DNA from: Pleurotus ostreatus/Saccharomyces cerevisiae fusant
Taxonomy: Eukaryota > Opisthokonta
Assembly (NCBI GenBank): GCA_024196135.1
Contig: JAMQCK010000407.1
Coordinates: forward strand, 1-24,586
Direction of reading: 5' to 3'
DNA: 24,586 bases
Of the stretch, positions 9,626 through 17,460 are shown piece by piece. The notes beneath the pieces are model-generated. The model worked only from the letters and a program-made list of their open reading frames with translations, searched no databases and was not told the DNA's origin. The translations under genes were made by a program, and so were the position numbers. Positions within the stretch are counted from its first letter, which is position 1. Each line of letters starts with the position of its first letter.

Positions 9626-9657
9626 AAAGCGCGAGCGAGAATTCTCGCTCGCGCTTT
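9626..9657. repeat. Perfect 32-bp palindrome in D left arm
   Basis: The half site AAAGCGCGAGCGAGAA is followed immediately by its exact reverse complement, with no loop. It lies just inside the AT-rich stretch, in the position taken by the AAAATTTT-centred palindromes in A-type arms. Confidence 0.85.
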
Positions 9658-10506
9658 ACGCGTCGCGACCGCTCATTCGCGCGCAATAGCACGTATGGGG
9701 GTGACGGGATGGGGGGCGGAGGTGAGACGCGTGCGAATACGCGTGGTTTCGCGTCGATCGACGCGTTGTGTACGTCGAGACGATGCGAGTGGGGGAGGGG
9801 GATGGCCATGCAAGGCGCGGCCTTCAAGCGCGTCAATACGCGCGCGTAGCGCGCATTCCTGGCGGCTTATTCGGGGGTGAGGAGCGCTCCACCGCGCGCG
9901 CGTACAGGGGCGCGATGGGGGTGCCATCGCGCGCACCCTCCTCTCCCCCTTGGCTCGCCTCGCCCCTCCTTGTCGCTCGCCTCGCCTCTCCTCATCGCTC
10001 GCCTCGCCCCTCCTCGCTGCTCGCATCGCCCTCCTTGCCCCTCGTCTCCTCGCCCCTGCTACACCGCCTTCTTCAGGCCCCCCAGGCCTCCAGCGAGGCA
10101 TTCGCAAGGCAGAGCAGGCTCCCGCGCTCCCCCTCCTCTGCCCGCGTGTGCACTGCGCACACTTCCCGTACCTCACTATGGGCAAAGGTGGTATGGGCGT
10201 GGCACGCGGTGTACGCGTGGGCAGAGGAGGGGGGTGGGAGGGCCTCGTCCTCGCTGGCGCGCGCGCCGAAGCTTTCCTCGGTGCGAGCATGCGCGTCGCT
10301 GGCATCGCAAGAACTCGCCCGCAAAGGCGAGTCTGCGTGGGGGAGGGAGGGAGGGAGGGAGGGAGAGGGGTGGGCGCCGACTGCCCTGCAGCTGATCACA
10401 CTGCGTGATGCGGGCGTGCGGTGGCGAGAGGGTGGGGGATCTATTGAGGACTCGCTCTTGACGCAATGCGCGTCTTGAGCGAGTCCCCCGCGCCCTCGGA
10501 TCGCGC

Positions 10507-10645
10507 CTGAGGGCAGATACGATGCGGGGAGGGGGATTTGCACGCCGCCGCGTGTTGCGACGACGCATCGTCCCCGCGCGTCCCCGAGGCGTCGTAAAAA
10601 GTATGTTATTCAGTTATTATACGTGTGCGAGGCAGGTTCACGCAC
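10507..10645 (-). other. Weak intron-like segment in D left arm
   Basis: On the minus strand a CGCAG|GTGCGTGAAC donor is followed by an AACTGAATAAC branch-like site. The only good acceptor nearby is GCCCTCAG ending at 10507, giving 139 bp. The donor is convincing by comparison with other arms; the acceptor is a guess. Confidence 0.25.
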
Positions 10646-10749
10646 CTGCGACCTCCTCCTCGCTCGCGCTGCAATTTCGCGCTGCGCGACTGGGTTGGGG
10701 GGCGTGATCGACGCGTAAGCGTGTCTTAAAGCGCGTTTTACGCGTCTTT

Positions 10750-11500
10750 TGTAGCGATATGGGTGATAAGAAGGAAGGGGAGGAGAGATGGGCAGCGGGG
10801 GGAGACGTTACGGCGGCGTGGTGGTGGTCAACGGTCAAGAAACGCGCGGCCACGACGCGTCGGATGGCCGGGCCGGGAGATCGGTCCGACGTCCGAACAT
10901 CGTCCTCGACGCCCTCAACGCCCTCGGACTCATGCCGAGAGTGCTTGGAAGATCTACAGTTACCACATTATATTACTAGACCTACTATAGATTTGATTCT
11001 GAAAGTTTGGTAAGGATTGGTGGGCGGGAACATACCTAACTCGAGTTTGGTTTCCATTGAGCCTGAAGATTCATGGATTCCTCCCTCAAAACAGGTGCAT
11101 CGAGCCTCCGCTTTGCTTCCCCCTCCACGGATTTTCCGCAGATCGACCTCAAACATCTTGTAGTGGGTGGGGGGAAGACGTCTTGAGCTTTATATGTATT
11201 TATAGGTCTTTTCAGCGTCCTAGATACAGTAAGAATAGCGAATTATGTCTGTTTCCTGCTTGCCTTCAGAGGTGGCAATATGGAGGTTTTATAGGTTCCA
11301 GTGCTGGGGATGCGGCAAAAGTTCGAACACGTATTCTAGACCAAATGCCCCGTATGTACATGCATTTATTTGGGAGATCGACGCTCAACGGCGAGTTACC
11401 GAGGCCGTTTACCGTGGCGCGCGGTCCCAAATCGCGCCACAAGGTCCCAAATCACCCCTCACTCGTAGCCTCGATCTCATTTCCCCCCTTCCCTCGCCCT
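10750..11500 (+). repeat. Core C3, centre of D
   Basis: A GA-rich start, CAAGAAACGCGCGGCC (10836-10851, identical to C1), a GGACTCATGCCGAG block, an AT-rich middle with ATTCTGAAAGTTTGGTAAG (10996-11014), and a closing CGCGGTCCCAAATCGCG-type block near 11417. No coding frame is supported. Confidence 0.7.
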
Positions 11501-11614
11501 CTCCTCCAAGGGCCACGTCCACCACCTATCCTCCTCGCTATCCTATGTCCCATAGTCGGGCCCTTTACCACATTTCCCCCGCTCGCCACCGGTTCTCGCG
11601 CGCGCGACGATTGC

Positions 11615-11631
11615 CGTGACCTCATGTCACG
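11615..11631 (+). promoter_or_regulatory. TGAC/GTCA palindromic site beside core C3
   Basis: CGTGACCTCATGTCACG, an interrupted palindrome 126 bp upstream of the plus-strand intron donor at 11757. It belongs with the TGACGT-like sites next to C1 and C2. Regulatory role inferred. Confidence 0.25.
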
Positions 11632-11756
11632 AGTCCGTCACGCGTTGCTTCCCACCACCACCACCGCTGCCCCACCAACTCGACGCCAGCCCAATGGCTG
11701 CCCGGAGACGCGCGCAAGAGATGGGGAGGGTATGGGGGCTCTATTGAGCCCCAAAG

Positions 11757-11805
11757 GTGCGTCCTATAACCAAACAACAAAGCCGAAAACTGATGAAAAT
11801 TTTAG
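11757..11805 (+). other. Intron-like segment in D right arm
   Basis: A CAAAG|GTGCGT donor, an AAAACTGATG branch-like site and a GAAAATTTTAG acceptor, 49 bp on the plus strand. An ATG at 11694 opens the preceding exon, but a TGA closes that frame before the donor. It is the outward mirror of the left-arm module. Confidence 0.5.
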
Positions 11806-11841
11806 GCGCCGCTCGCCAACGCCTGCCTTGGCGAGCGGCGC
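11806..11841. repeat. Strong hairpin in D right arm
   Basis: A perfect 14-bp stem GCGCCGCTCGCCAA / TTGGCGAGCGGCGC with an 8-nt loop, directly after the 3' splice-like AG of the preceding segment. Confidence 0.8.
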
Positions 11842-12599
11842 TGCTTCCTACCACCCAATCGCCCCCTAACACACGACCGGCATGACCGGAACCCCCTCCC
11901 TCGTCCGCCGCGCGCTCAGTAGCGCCGGAAGCGGCGCTTCGAGGCCTACACACGACCGCGCCCCAACCGCGCCCCAACCGCGCACCTCCCACCCCCTCCC
12001 ACCCCTCTCTCCTGATGCCGCAGCGCATCTAGCGCGCTGCCTGGTGGTAGCGCGTCTAGTGCGCTGTCTCGGTTCCCTCCGCATCCCAGGACCCCTCGCG
12101 CGCAGCACACCGTCAACGCCAGCAGGCGAGACGGCATCGCTGTGCGTGTGGGTTCGCCTCGCCCCCCCCCTCTCTCCGTCTAGCCTGAGAATTCTCGGGC
12201 TTGGCGCATAGAGGGAGTGGCTGTGAGGCAAGGGGCGGGAACGCGCAGGGAGGCGGCGTGCGGGTACTCGCATCGGGTACGCGCGTGGGCGCGCCCAAAG
12301 CGCGATCGCGCGCGTATACATACGTGCGCGATTTCGCGAAGGGGTGGGGATGTTCGCGCTCGCCAGCAGGCATGCGCGATATGGGGACGGCTGCGACGAC
12401 GACAACAACAACGACCACGCGCCTGGTCGCTAGAGCTCGCCCCCGCCTTCGCGCTCGGCCCCCGTCCGTGCAATAGGTACGGGGGCCTCTACCTATACAT
12501 CCCCCCACCCCCTCCACCCCCCTTCCCCTTGACTGCACGTAGCGCAGGGGAAAATCGACGCGTCGCCGCCGCCGCCGCCGCGTGTTTTTTCGCGCGCGG

Positions 12600-12969
12600 C
12601 AGCTTTTTCTTTCATTGTATTAGGTTTATATGTGTTCTATATGTGTTCTATACATATATTATAATGTTTTATGCTTTCCCCAGCACAGAGGGCTGAACGC
12701 GTGCGGCAGCGCGCGCGCGACGCGTGCCGACGCGTTGAGAGCGCGCACGTGGCGCTCCCGACGCGCAATCAAAGGCGCGCGTGATGCGCCCGATGTCGCG
12801 CGGCGCGCATCACGGCCACGGCGCCGCATAAGGCAGCGATCACGCCGAGCGGCTCGCTCAGCGGCGCTGGTCTTCGGGATTTGCCGGGCCCGACAAGCTT
12901 GTCGTATGGTTGCAACCAGCGGTACGACAACTGTCCAGTTGGTTTAAACCAGCCTTACAGCATATGGTG
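12600..12969 (-). repeat. D-type terminal inverted repeat, right arm
   Basis: Inverted counterpart of 9242-9620. By eye the outermost 140 bp are about 85-90% identical. The AT-rich segment (about 12610-12675) corresponds to the left-arm AT stretch. Confidence 0.82.
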
Positions 12970-12976
12970 TGCGAAG
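12970..12976. repeat. Target-site duplication of D, right copy
   Basis: TGCGAAG directly after the D terminus CATATGGTG, identical to 9235-9241. Confidence 0.8.
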
Positions 12977-13224
12977 TTGAACAGGTAAAGGCAAAGAAAA
13001 TTTGTTAGTGCTAGCATAACGCGTAGGGCATAGCTACGCACCTGTATACGTTCCTGTCCCGCAAGCACGACTTGGTCTTTACTTGAGAGATGCGGTGCAG
13101 CGTGTCTTTGCGGCCTCCTTGCTTGCGTTGCCACTGCGGGAAAATTGACGCGGTCGGATGATGACGCTGGCGAGGGCGGGGCGGGCGGAGCGAGCGTCGC
13201 GGATGGGAGAGGAGAGAACTTGAC
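12977..13224 (-). other. A2 left-arm segment with interrupted intron module
   Basis: On the minus strand a TACAG|GTGCGTAGCTATGC donor (first base 13041) and a GCACTAACAAATTTT branch-like site are followed by pyrimidine-rich DNA that runs straight into D, so D separates the donor and branch site from any original acceptor. The exon side (13042-13224) has no ATG-initiated frame worth calling. Confidence 0.4.
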
Positions 13225-13602
13225 CAGCTGATGTCTTAAAGCCTTTGCAAAGTTACCTCTAATTTACAGGTTGTGCTTTTGCAAAGTTCACGAAGTGTTT
13301 ACCTACACAGCCACAGCCCCCGGGATCTCGCCGGCGACACCTCCGGGCAGCGCCCGATGCGGCAGGCGAATCCCCGAGCTCACCGTCGGGCTTTTCCGAG
13401 TGTCGCGCTGCCTCCCGCCGCGCGATTGATGCGCCCTTGTGCGCCTTCCCGCGCGTCGCGCGGCCCCGCACGCGCCCATGCGCGTCGTCATCGCCGCCGC
13501 CGCCGGCGTCGCTCGTGCGTCCTTGCGCTTAAAGTAGCAGAAGAGAATATATTGCATATTAAATATACTGTGTGTGCACGTATAAGGATGGCAGAAAGGG
13601 GG
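13225..13602 (+). repeat. Left arm of A'
   Basis: An A-type arm with CTTTGCAAAG at 13243-13252, the shared CCGATGCGGCAGGCGA block and an AT-rich stretch at 13540-13570. It is nearly identical to the inverted 13796-14181. Confidence 0.8.
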
Positions 13603-13761
13603 ACTGCGCGCTCACGAGCGGTCGCGCGCGCGCACGCCCGCCGGCGCGCAGCCAGCACCCTGACAACCAGCCGCGCGTGCCTTCCCCGTCCCCCATCATT
13701 GCCTATACCATGCACGCTCGCCACACCTGCTCACAGAGGCTGCATGTTGCGCGCAGCGTTG

Positions 13762-13775
13762 GCGAAAATTTTCGC
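13762..13775. repeat. Palindrome in A'
   Basis: GCGAAAATTTTCGC, perfect over 14 bp, adjoining the inner end of the right arm. Confidence 0.75.
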
Positions 13776-13795
13776 AGGCCCTTTTCTCACCCTTT

Positions 13796-14181
13796 CCCCC
13801 CTTCTGCCATCCTTATACGTGCACACACAGTATATTTAATATGCAATATATTCTCTTCTGCTACTTTAAGCGCAAGGACGCACGAGCGACGCCGGCGGCG
13901 GCGGCGACGACGACGCGCGCGGGCGCGTGCGGGGCCGCGCGACGCGCGGGAAGGCGCACAAGGGCGCATCAATCGCGCGCGCGCGCGGCGGGAGGCAGCG
14001 CGACACTCGGAAAAGCCCGACGGTGAGCTCGGGGATTCGCCTGCCGCATCGGGCGCTGCCCGGAGGTGTCGCCGGCGAGATCCCGGGGGCTGTGGCTGTG
14101 TAGGTAAACACTTCGTGAACTTTGCAAAAGCACAACCTGTAAATTAGAGGTAACTTTGCAAAGAGGGTACTTCCACAGGTG
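13796..14181 (-). repeat. Right arm of A'
   Basis: Inverted copy of the left arm. The few differences include extra CG dinucleotides in the CGCGCGCGCG run near 13975-13988. Confidence 0.8.
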
Positions 14182-14242
14182 CCTTGCGCGACCAGCCTCG
14201 CAGCCGCACGCGCGCATCGTGGCTTTCGAGCCTCCACTCCTT

Positions 14243-14334
14243 CCAGGCCGTGGCGGCCTAGAAACGTCGAGAGTTCGCGTCCCGCGCCAAGCCCCGCGCC
14301 GTGAATTTGCCAGGGCGGTGGGTACTCGAACGGG
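14243..14334. repeat. B repeat, copy 3
   Basis: CCAGGCCGTGGCGGCCTAG, then GAATTTGCCAGGGCGGTGGG and TACTCGAACGGG, a diverged relative of 1414-1504. Confidence 0.65.
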
Positions 14335-14417
14335 TGTCGCTGGGCACGGAGCACGCGTCTCAACGTTCAGGGAGGGTAAGGGGGTGGAGGGGGCAAATGG
14401 GGGCATTGGGAGGCCGT

Positions 14418-14525
14418 CTGTTGTCCACCCACGACGCGCATGGCGTCGCAGGAGAGAGGGGTTGATGTTTTGGTACAAAAACAAAAAGTCAGCACATTTT
14501 TGGGGTGCAGCGCATAGCAGCGCAC
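14418..14525 (-). other. Intron-like segment left of core C4
   Basis: On the minus strand it has a CGCAG|GTGCGC donor, a GTGCTGACTTTTTG branch-like site and a possible GGACAACAG acceptor, 108 bp. The upstream exon (14617-14526) starts with ATG and stays open for 30 codons (MASCARVNSDGQNDATM...). This is one of only two arm exons seen with an intact ATG-to-donor frame. Confidence 0.4.
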
Positions 14526-14699
14526 CTGCGAGCCACTCCCGCGCGTCTACAGGCGTTGTTATTGTGCATTGTCGCGTCGTTCTGGCCGTCGCTGTTCACG
14601 CGCGCGCAGCTGGCCATGGTCTCGCGCAGAACACGTCTTGAGCGTGTTGAGAGGTGTCGGAAGGGGGTCTGGGTGTACGTGGGCGTGGTGTATGAGTAA

Positions 14700-15480
14700 G
14701 AGGGGTATGTTATGGAGAAAAGAGAGGGAGAGGGCGGCAGCAGAGCAGGAGGACGCGATGGTGGTGGAAAAAAGGGCAAGAGACGCGCGGCAACGACGAG
14801 GCGGATGATCGGGCCGGAGACTCGGTCCGATGCCCAAACTTCACATTCATCGTGCTCAACGGTCTCGGACGCAGACCGAGGGCGCTCTGAGGATTAAGTA
14901 GCGGCAGATTATAATACAAGACATACCATAGACCGTAAGTTTTGATTTTCAAAAGCCCTGACGCCCTACGCCCTACGCAATTAGAGATTGACGAGGGGGA
15001 CCATATCATCCAGAAACTAATGATCCTCAGATCAACACTCCCAAAGACGCCTTTTCATGCATTCCTCCCCCAAATCTGTGTCGATTTATGTCAAACAAAG
15101 TGTAGTATGTAGGGAACAAGCTCCCTGTCCTTGGCATGTAGAGTACGCAATATTCAGGGCCTTGGATATCATGCAGAGGGGCAAAAGCCCGGTCCAAACG
15201 CCTAGATTCTGAATGTTTCCCTATTTGCAGCACACTCTATGCACAGATCCTGCTCCAAAATGGCTTGGAATTTTCTATAGGCTGTGCCGCTACGCTCTAT
15301 CTACTTTTAATTGCCCAGATTGCGTTTGCGCGTGTTGCACAAGCCGTTTTGGATGACGAAAACGCCACTCAGACTCCCAGACCGGCATCCGCGCGGTCCC
15401 AAGGTCGAATTTGGCGGCCCCGAATATCCAAACACAATCAGCCACGCCGCTCATGTGTCTCCGCCCCACCTATCCCCTCC
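14700..15480 (+). repeat. Core C4, centre of A2
   Basis: A GA-rich start, CAAGAGACGCGCGGCA (14777-14792), an AT-rich middle, ATTCTGAATGTTTCCC (near 15208) with CTATGCACAGA, then GGCCCCGAATATCCAAACAC (15416-15435), which matches C1 at 2580-2599. Confidence 0.7.
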
Positions 15481-15659
15481 ATACCCCTCAGACCTTTACA
15501 GAGGGACTTTATGATGCCTTCTTCAGCCCTCTCCCCCTTAAGTCACGCACACATGATCGCTCGTCATCGCCATTGCGCGCCCGATGCCCGGCAGCCGCCC
15601 CTCCCCTCCCACCACCACCTCGACCCGCCCCCTTGCCGCGCTTCTTGCCCCAATCCACT

Positions 15660-15672
15660 CCCCCCCCCCCCC
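15660..15672. repeat. Poly-C run
   Basis: Thirteen consecutive C in CT-rich DNA; length may be unreliable in an assembly. Confidence 0.8.
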
Positions 15673-16223
15673 GCACCCGCCCTATGTGCATACCCCGCCA
15701 TTGCGACCGCACCTAGCAACACCCCTAATCGCCAGCAAACACGGCTACACCCGCACCTTGCATGCCGCCACTGCCCTGACCCCTCGATGATCAGTGCCCC
15801 TACAACGACGAGCGCAGCCACGGTGGTGGCCACGTGCTGCGCTCATTATCATGCCTCATGCGCTGCTCCATCCCCCTCCAATCTACCGCGTTGCCCAACG
15901 CGTGTTGTCGGGCTATGGGCATTCGACTGTCCCCCTCCCCTTCCAATCCCCCAATACATACCATCCCAAGCCCCTCCCTCTCTCCCTACTCAACATGTGT
16001 TGTCGTGCTCGCCTACGTGCGGTGCAAGACACGTGCAGCGCTGGCGAATGTGAGAATCGGAGACCTTCAGGAGAGCTGTCACGAGTGGGTATTTGTGGAC
16101 GCCTCTGACTCATCTATACCGGGCTGTGCCTTGAAGCCCATGGACAACAAGTATATACAATGTTGGTAGCTTGCGCGTCTCTTTACCTACCTTTCTATTC
16201 AGTCCGTTGCGTTGTCGCCTTCC

Positions 16224-16245
16224 AGTCTGTGTCTGTGTCTGTGTC
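16224..16245. repeat. TGTGTC-type microsatellite
   Basis: AGTCTGTG then repeated TCTGTG units, about 3.5 copies, with related AGTCTCTGTG about 20 bp downstream. Confidence 0.7.
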
Positions 16246-16308
16246 AACTGTGCCTCCGTTGCCAGTCTCTGTGCCCCCTTCCACTTTGAAAAGAGCACGG
16301 ATATCGAG

Positions 16309-16471
16309 CTATGAGGCAACGATATACTCAGTGCTCGGTCTACGGGGTGATAGAGCGACTGTATTCACCTATGAGGCAACGATATACTGAGGGAACATAA
16401 GTAAACGGTAGATAAGGAGCGAGATGGGCAGCTTACCTCAGTGCTTGGTCTATGGGGTAATAGAGCGACTG
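16309..16471 (-). repeat. Tandem duplicate in which one copy carries an intron-like insert
   Basis: CTATGAGGCAACGATATACT occurs at 16309-16328 and 16369-16388. The block CTCAGTGCT(C/T)GGTCTA(C/T)GGGGT occurs at 16327 and 16437. In the left copy the two blocks are contiguous. In the right copy they are separated by exactly the 50-bp segment described next. The differences between copies of the second block are C/T or G/A transitions. Confidence 0.8.
16387..16436 (-). other. Intron-like 50-bp insert in one tandem copy
   Basis: On the minus strand CACTGAG|GTAAGCTGCC opens it and TTCCCTCAG|TATATCG closes it, with CTTAT-type pyrimidine-rich sequence between. The other copy reads CACTGAGTATATCG without interruption, so the boundaries fall exactly on a GT...AG unit. 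Confidence 0.65.
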
Positions 16472-16622
16472 AGGAAGCTGCCGATCGGAGAGAGAATATA
16501 TACGGAGGCTTATGTAAGTATGTGGGACCGTATGGGTCCGTTTTGTGGGTCCGTGTATTGTACCCTAAAAGGAAAGAAAGCATAGGTAGCGGACTTGCGT
16601 CCGGATTGTCCGTGGGTATATA

Positions 16623-17081
16623 GGTAAGGTACGTACTGACCTGCATCTCATCAGCGAAAATTTTCGTCAGCGCATTTTCTTTTATTTCTCTTCTTTATGC
16701 ACGTCCTAGCGCATTTTCTCACATAGGTCATAGGTATATAGTACATACTATCTATTGTTTATTATCAGAACGTGCGAGTGCATCAGCAGCAACGATGGCA
16801 GCAACGCGCGCGACGCTGCGACACACTGACTAAGCGACCCCGATGCGCACAGGTGGCGCATCATCCACCGCGTCGGCGGTGCGCACGCGAGGCGGCGTCG
16901 TGCGGTGCGATCACCCACCCGGCGATCCCGGGGGGTCGCCTGCCGCATAAGGCGGTCACTGGCAACGTCCCGGGCAGCTTCCCGGGGGCTGTAGCTGTGC
17001 AGGCGGGACATACCCGCAGATTTTCAAAAGATCTGCGGACATATGTCAGGTACTTTTTAAAAAGTCTTACTTCCTCAGCTG
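16623..17081 (-). mobile_element. Element A'': truncated A-type arm
   Basis: The right end (CAGCTGAGGAAGTAAGAC reverse-complemented, ending at 17081) is a good A-type terminus, followed inward by hairpins (ACATATGTCCGCAGATC..., TTTTTAAAAAG), the GC-rich A block, an AT-rich stretch (16737-16770) and CGAAAATTTTCG at 16655-16666. The left end lacks the CASCTG terminus. GTATATA occurs on both sides (16616-16622 and 17082-17088), compatible with a 7-bp target duplication around an end-truncated element, although an AT-rich heptamer could match by chance. Confidence 0.5.
16655..16666. repeat. Palindrome in A''
   Basis: CGAAAATTTTCG, perfect over 12 bp, with further partial pairing of flanking CAG/GTCAG. 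Confidence 0.7.
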
Positions 17082-17088
17082 GTATATA

Positions 17089-17460
17089 CATCTCGCTACA
17101 TATTTAATCCAAAGTTTTCTTCTTTTTGGCATATGCGAGCAGGCAAGCAGTAGCAACGGTGCCCAGCACGACACAGGCGCGCTGGCGGCACAGCCACCGC
17201 AGCGCAGAAGGCGGCGCATCAGAAGCTGCACTGCGCGCATCAATTCTGGCGGCGGCGGGAGGCGCACATCGCGCATCGTGTGCGGCGGAAAAGCCCAACC
17301 GGTGAGGCCAAGGGGTCGCCTACCGAATCGGGCGCAAGCCGGAGGCTGCCCGGCGACCTGGCCGGGGCCTGTGGCAGTGCTGACAGTTGATTCGGCTCTT
17401 TTGCAATAGGCCCGTGGACAGTTATCGGCATCTTTTGCAAAAGTCTTACTTGCACAGCTG
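17089..17460 (-). repeat. A-type terminal inverted repeat, right arm of A2
   Basis: Inverted A arm. It contains GTGTGCGGCGGAAAAGCCC, GGCCGGGGCCTGTGGCAGTG, CTCTTTTGCAATAGGCCC and the terminal CTTTTGCAAAAGTCTTAC|TTGCACAGCTG. Its closest partner in the window is the left arm at 7974. Confidence 0.78.

Larger units (their letters stand above)
9242..12969. mobile_element. Element D: 3.73-kb long-TIR element nested in A2
   Basis: The left end CAGCTAATGCTGTAAGG and the reverse complement of the right end CACCATATGCTGTAAGG lead into arms that stay closely similar for about 280 bp: GGTTTAAACC, GTCGTACCGCTGGTTG, CTTGTCGGGCCCGGCAA, GAAGACCAGCGCCGCT. A perfect TGCGAAG duplication flanks it. Its midpoint (11105) lies in core C3. 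D sits inside a minus-strand intron-like module of A2 (donor at 13041), interrupting it. It contains outward intron-like modules at 10645 (minus) and 11757 (plus) but no transposase or other recognisable gene. Confidence 0.85.
13225..14181. mobile_element. Element A': 957-bp foldback (deleted A-type element)
   Basis: Its ends are CAGCTGATG and, reverse-complemented, CACCTGTGG, each followed after the same spacing by CTTTGCAAAGTTACC. The two arms (13225-13602 and 13796-14181) are nearly identical inverted copies down to GTGCACGTATAAGGATGGCAG. Only about 190 bp separate them, including a GCGAAAATTTTCGC palindrome. The core C, B and intron modules are missing. This is the expected form of a MITE-like deletion derivative of a full-size element. 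The flanks ACTTGAC and CCTTGCG match only partly, so the target duplication is unclear. Confidence 0.75.
15481..16308. other. Right arm of A2, no firm gene
   Basis: CT-rich to about 16000. A plus-strand frame at about 16010-16169 (…RAALANVRIGDLQESCHEWVFVDAS… to a stop at 16167) has coding-like composition but no start, homology or splice partners I can identify, so it is at most an exon remnant. A TGTGTC microsatellite follows. Confidence 0.3.
7974..17460. mobile_element. Element A2: large element carrying nested insertions (pairing inferred)
   Basis: The left end CACCTGTGCAGGTAAGTC and the reverse complement of the right end CAGCTGTGCAAGTAAGAC are followed in both arms by CTTTTGCAAAAGA and GGGCCTATTGCAAAAGAGCC, with GAAT next. 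That detail is absent from the other A-type arms, so these two ends probably belong together. Subtracting D, A' and A'' leaves about 4.3 kb with core C4 near the middle. A second B repeat and a second intron module in the left arm are not explained by this model and may mark a further insertion or a duplication. The flanks ATGCGGG (7967-7973) and ATCCAGC (17461-17467) do not form a clean duplication. Confidence 0.5.

Noticed and set aside
9673..10305. Arg/Ala-rich 210-codon frame in D
   Set aside because: Low-complexity product of CG-rich repeat DNA with equally long frames on the opposite strand; no counterpart in the other arm.
15265..16053. 262-codon plus-strand frame with a hydrophobic start
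   Set aside because: It begins inside core C4, and other C cores do not keep the frame. The bulk is Pro/His/Ser from CT-rich DNA.
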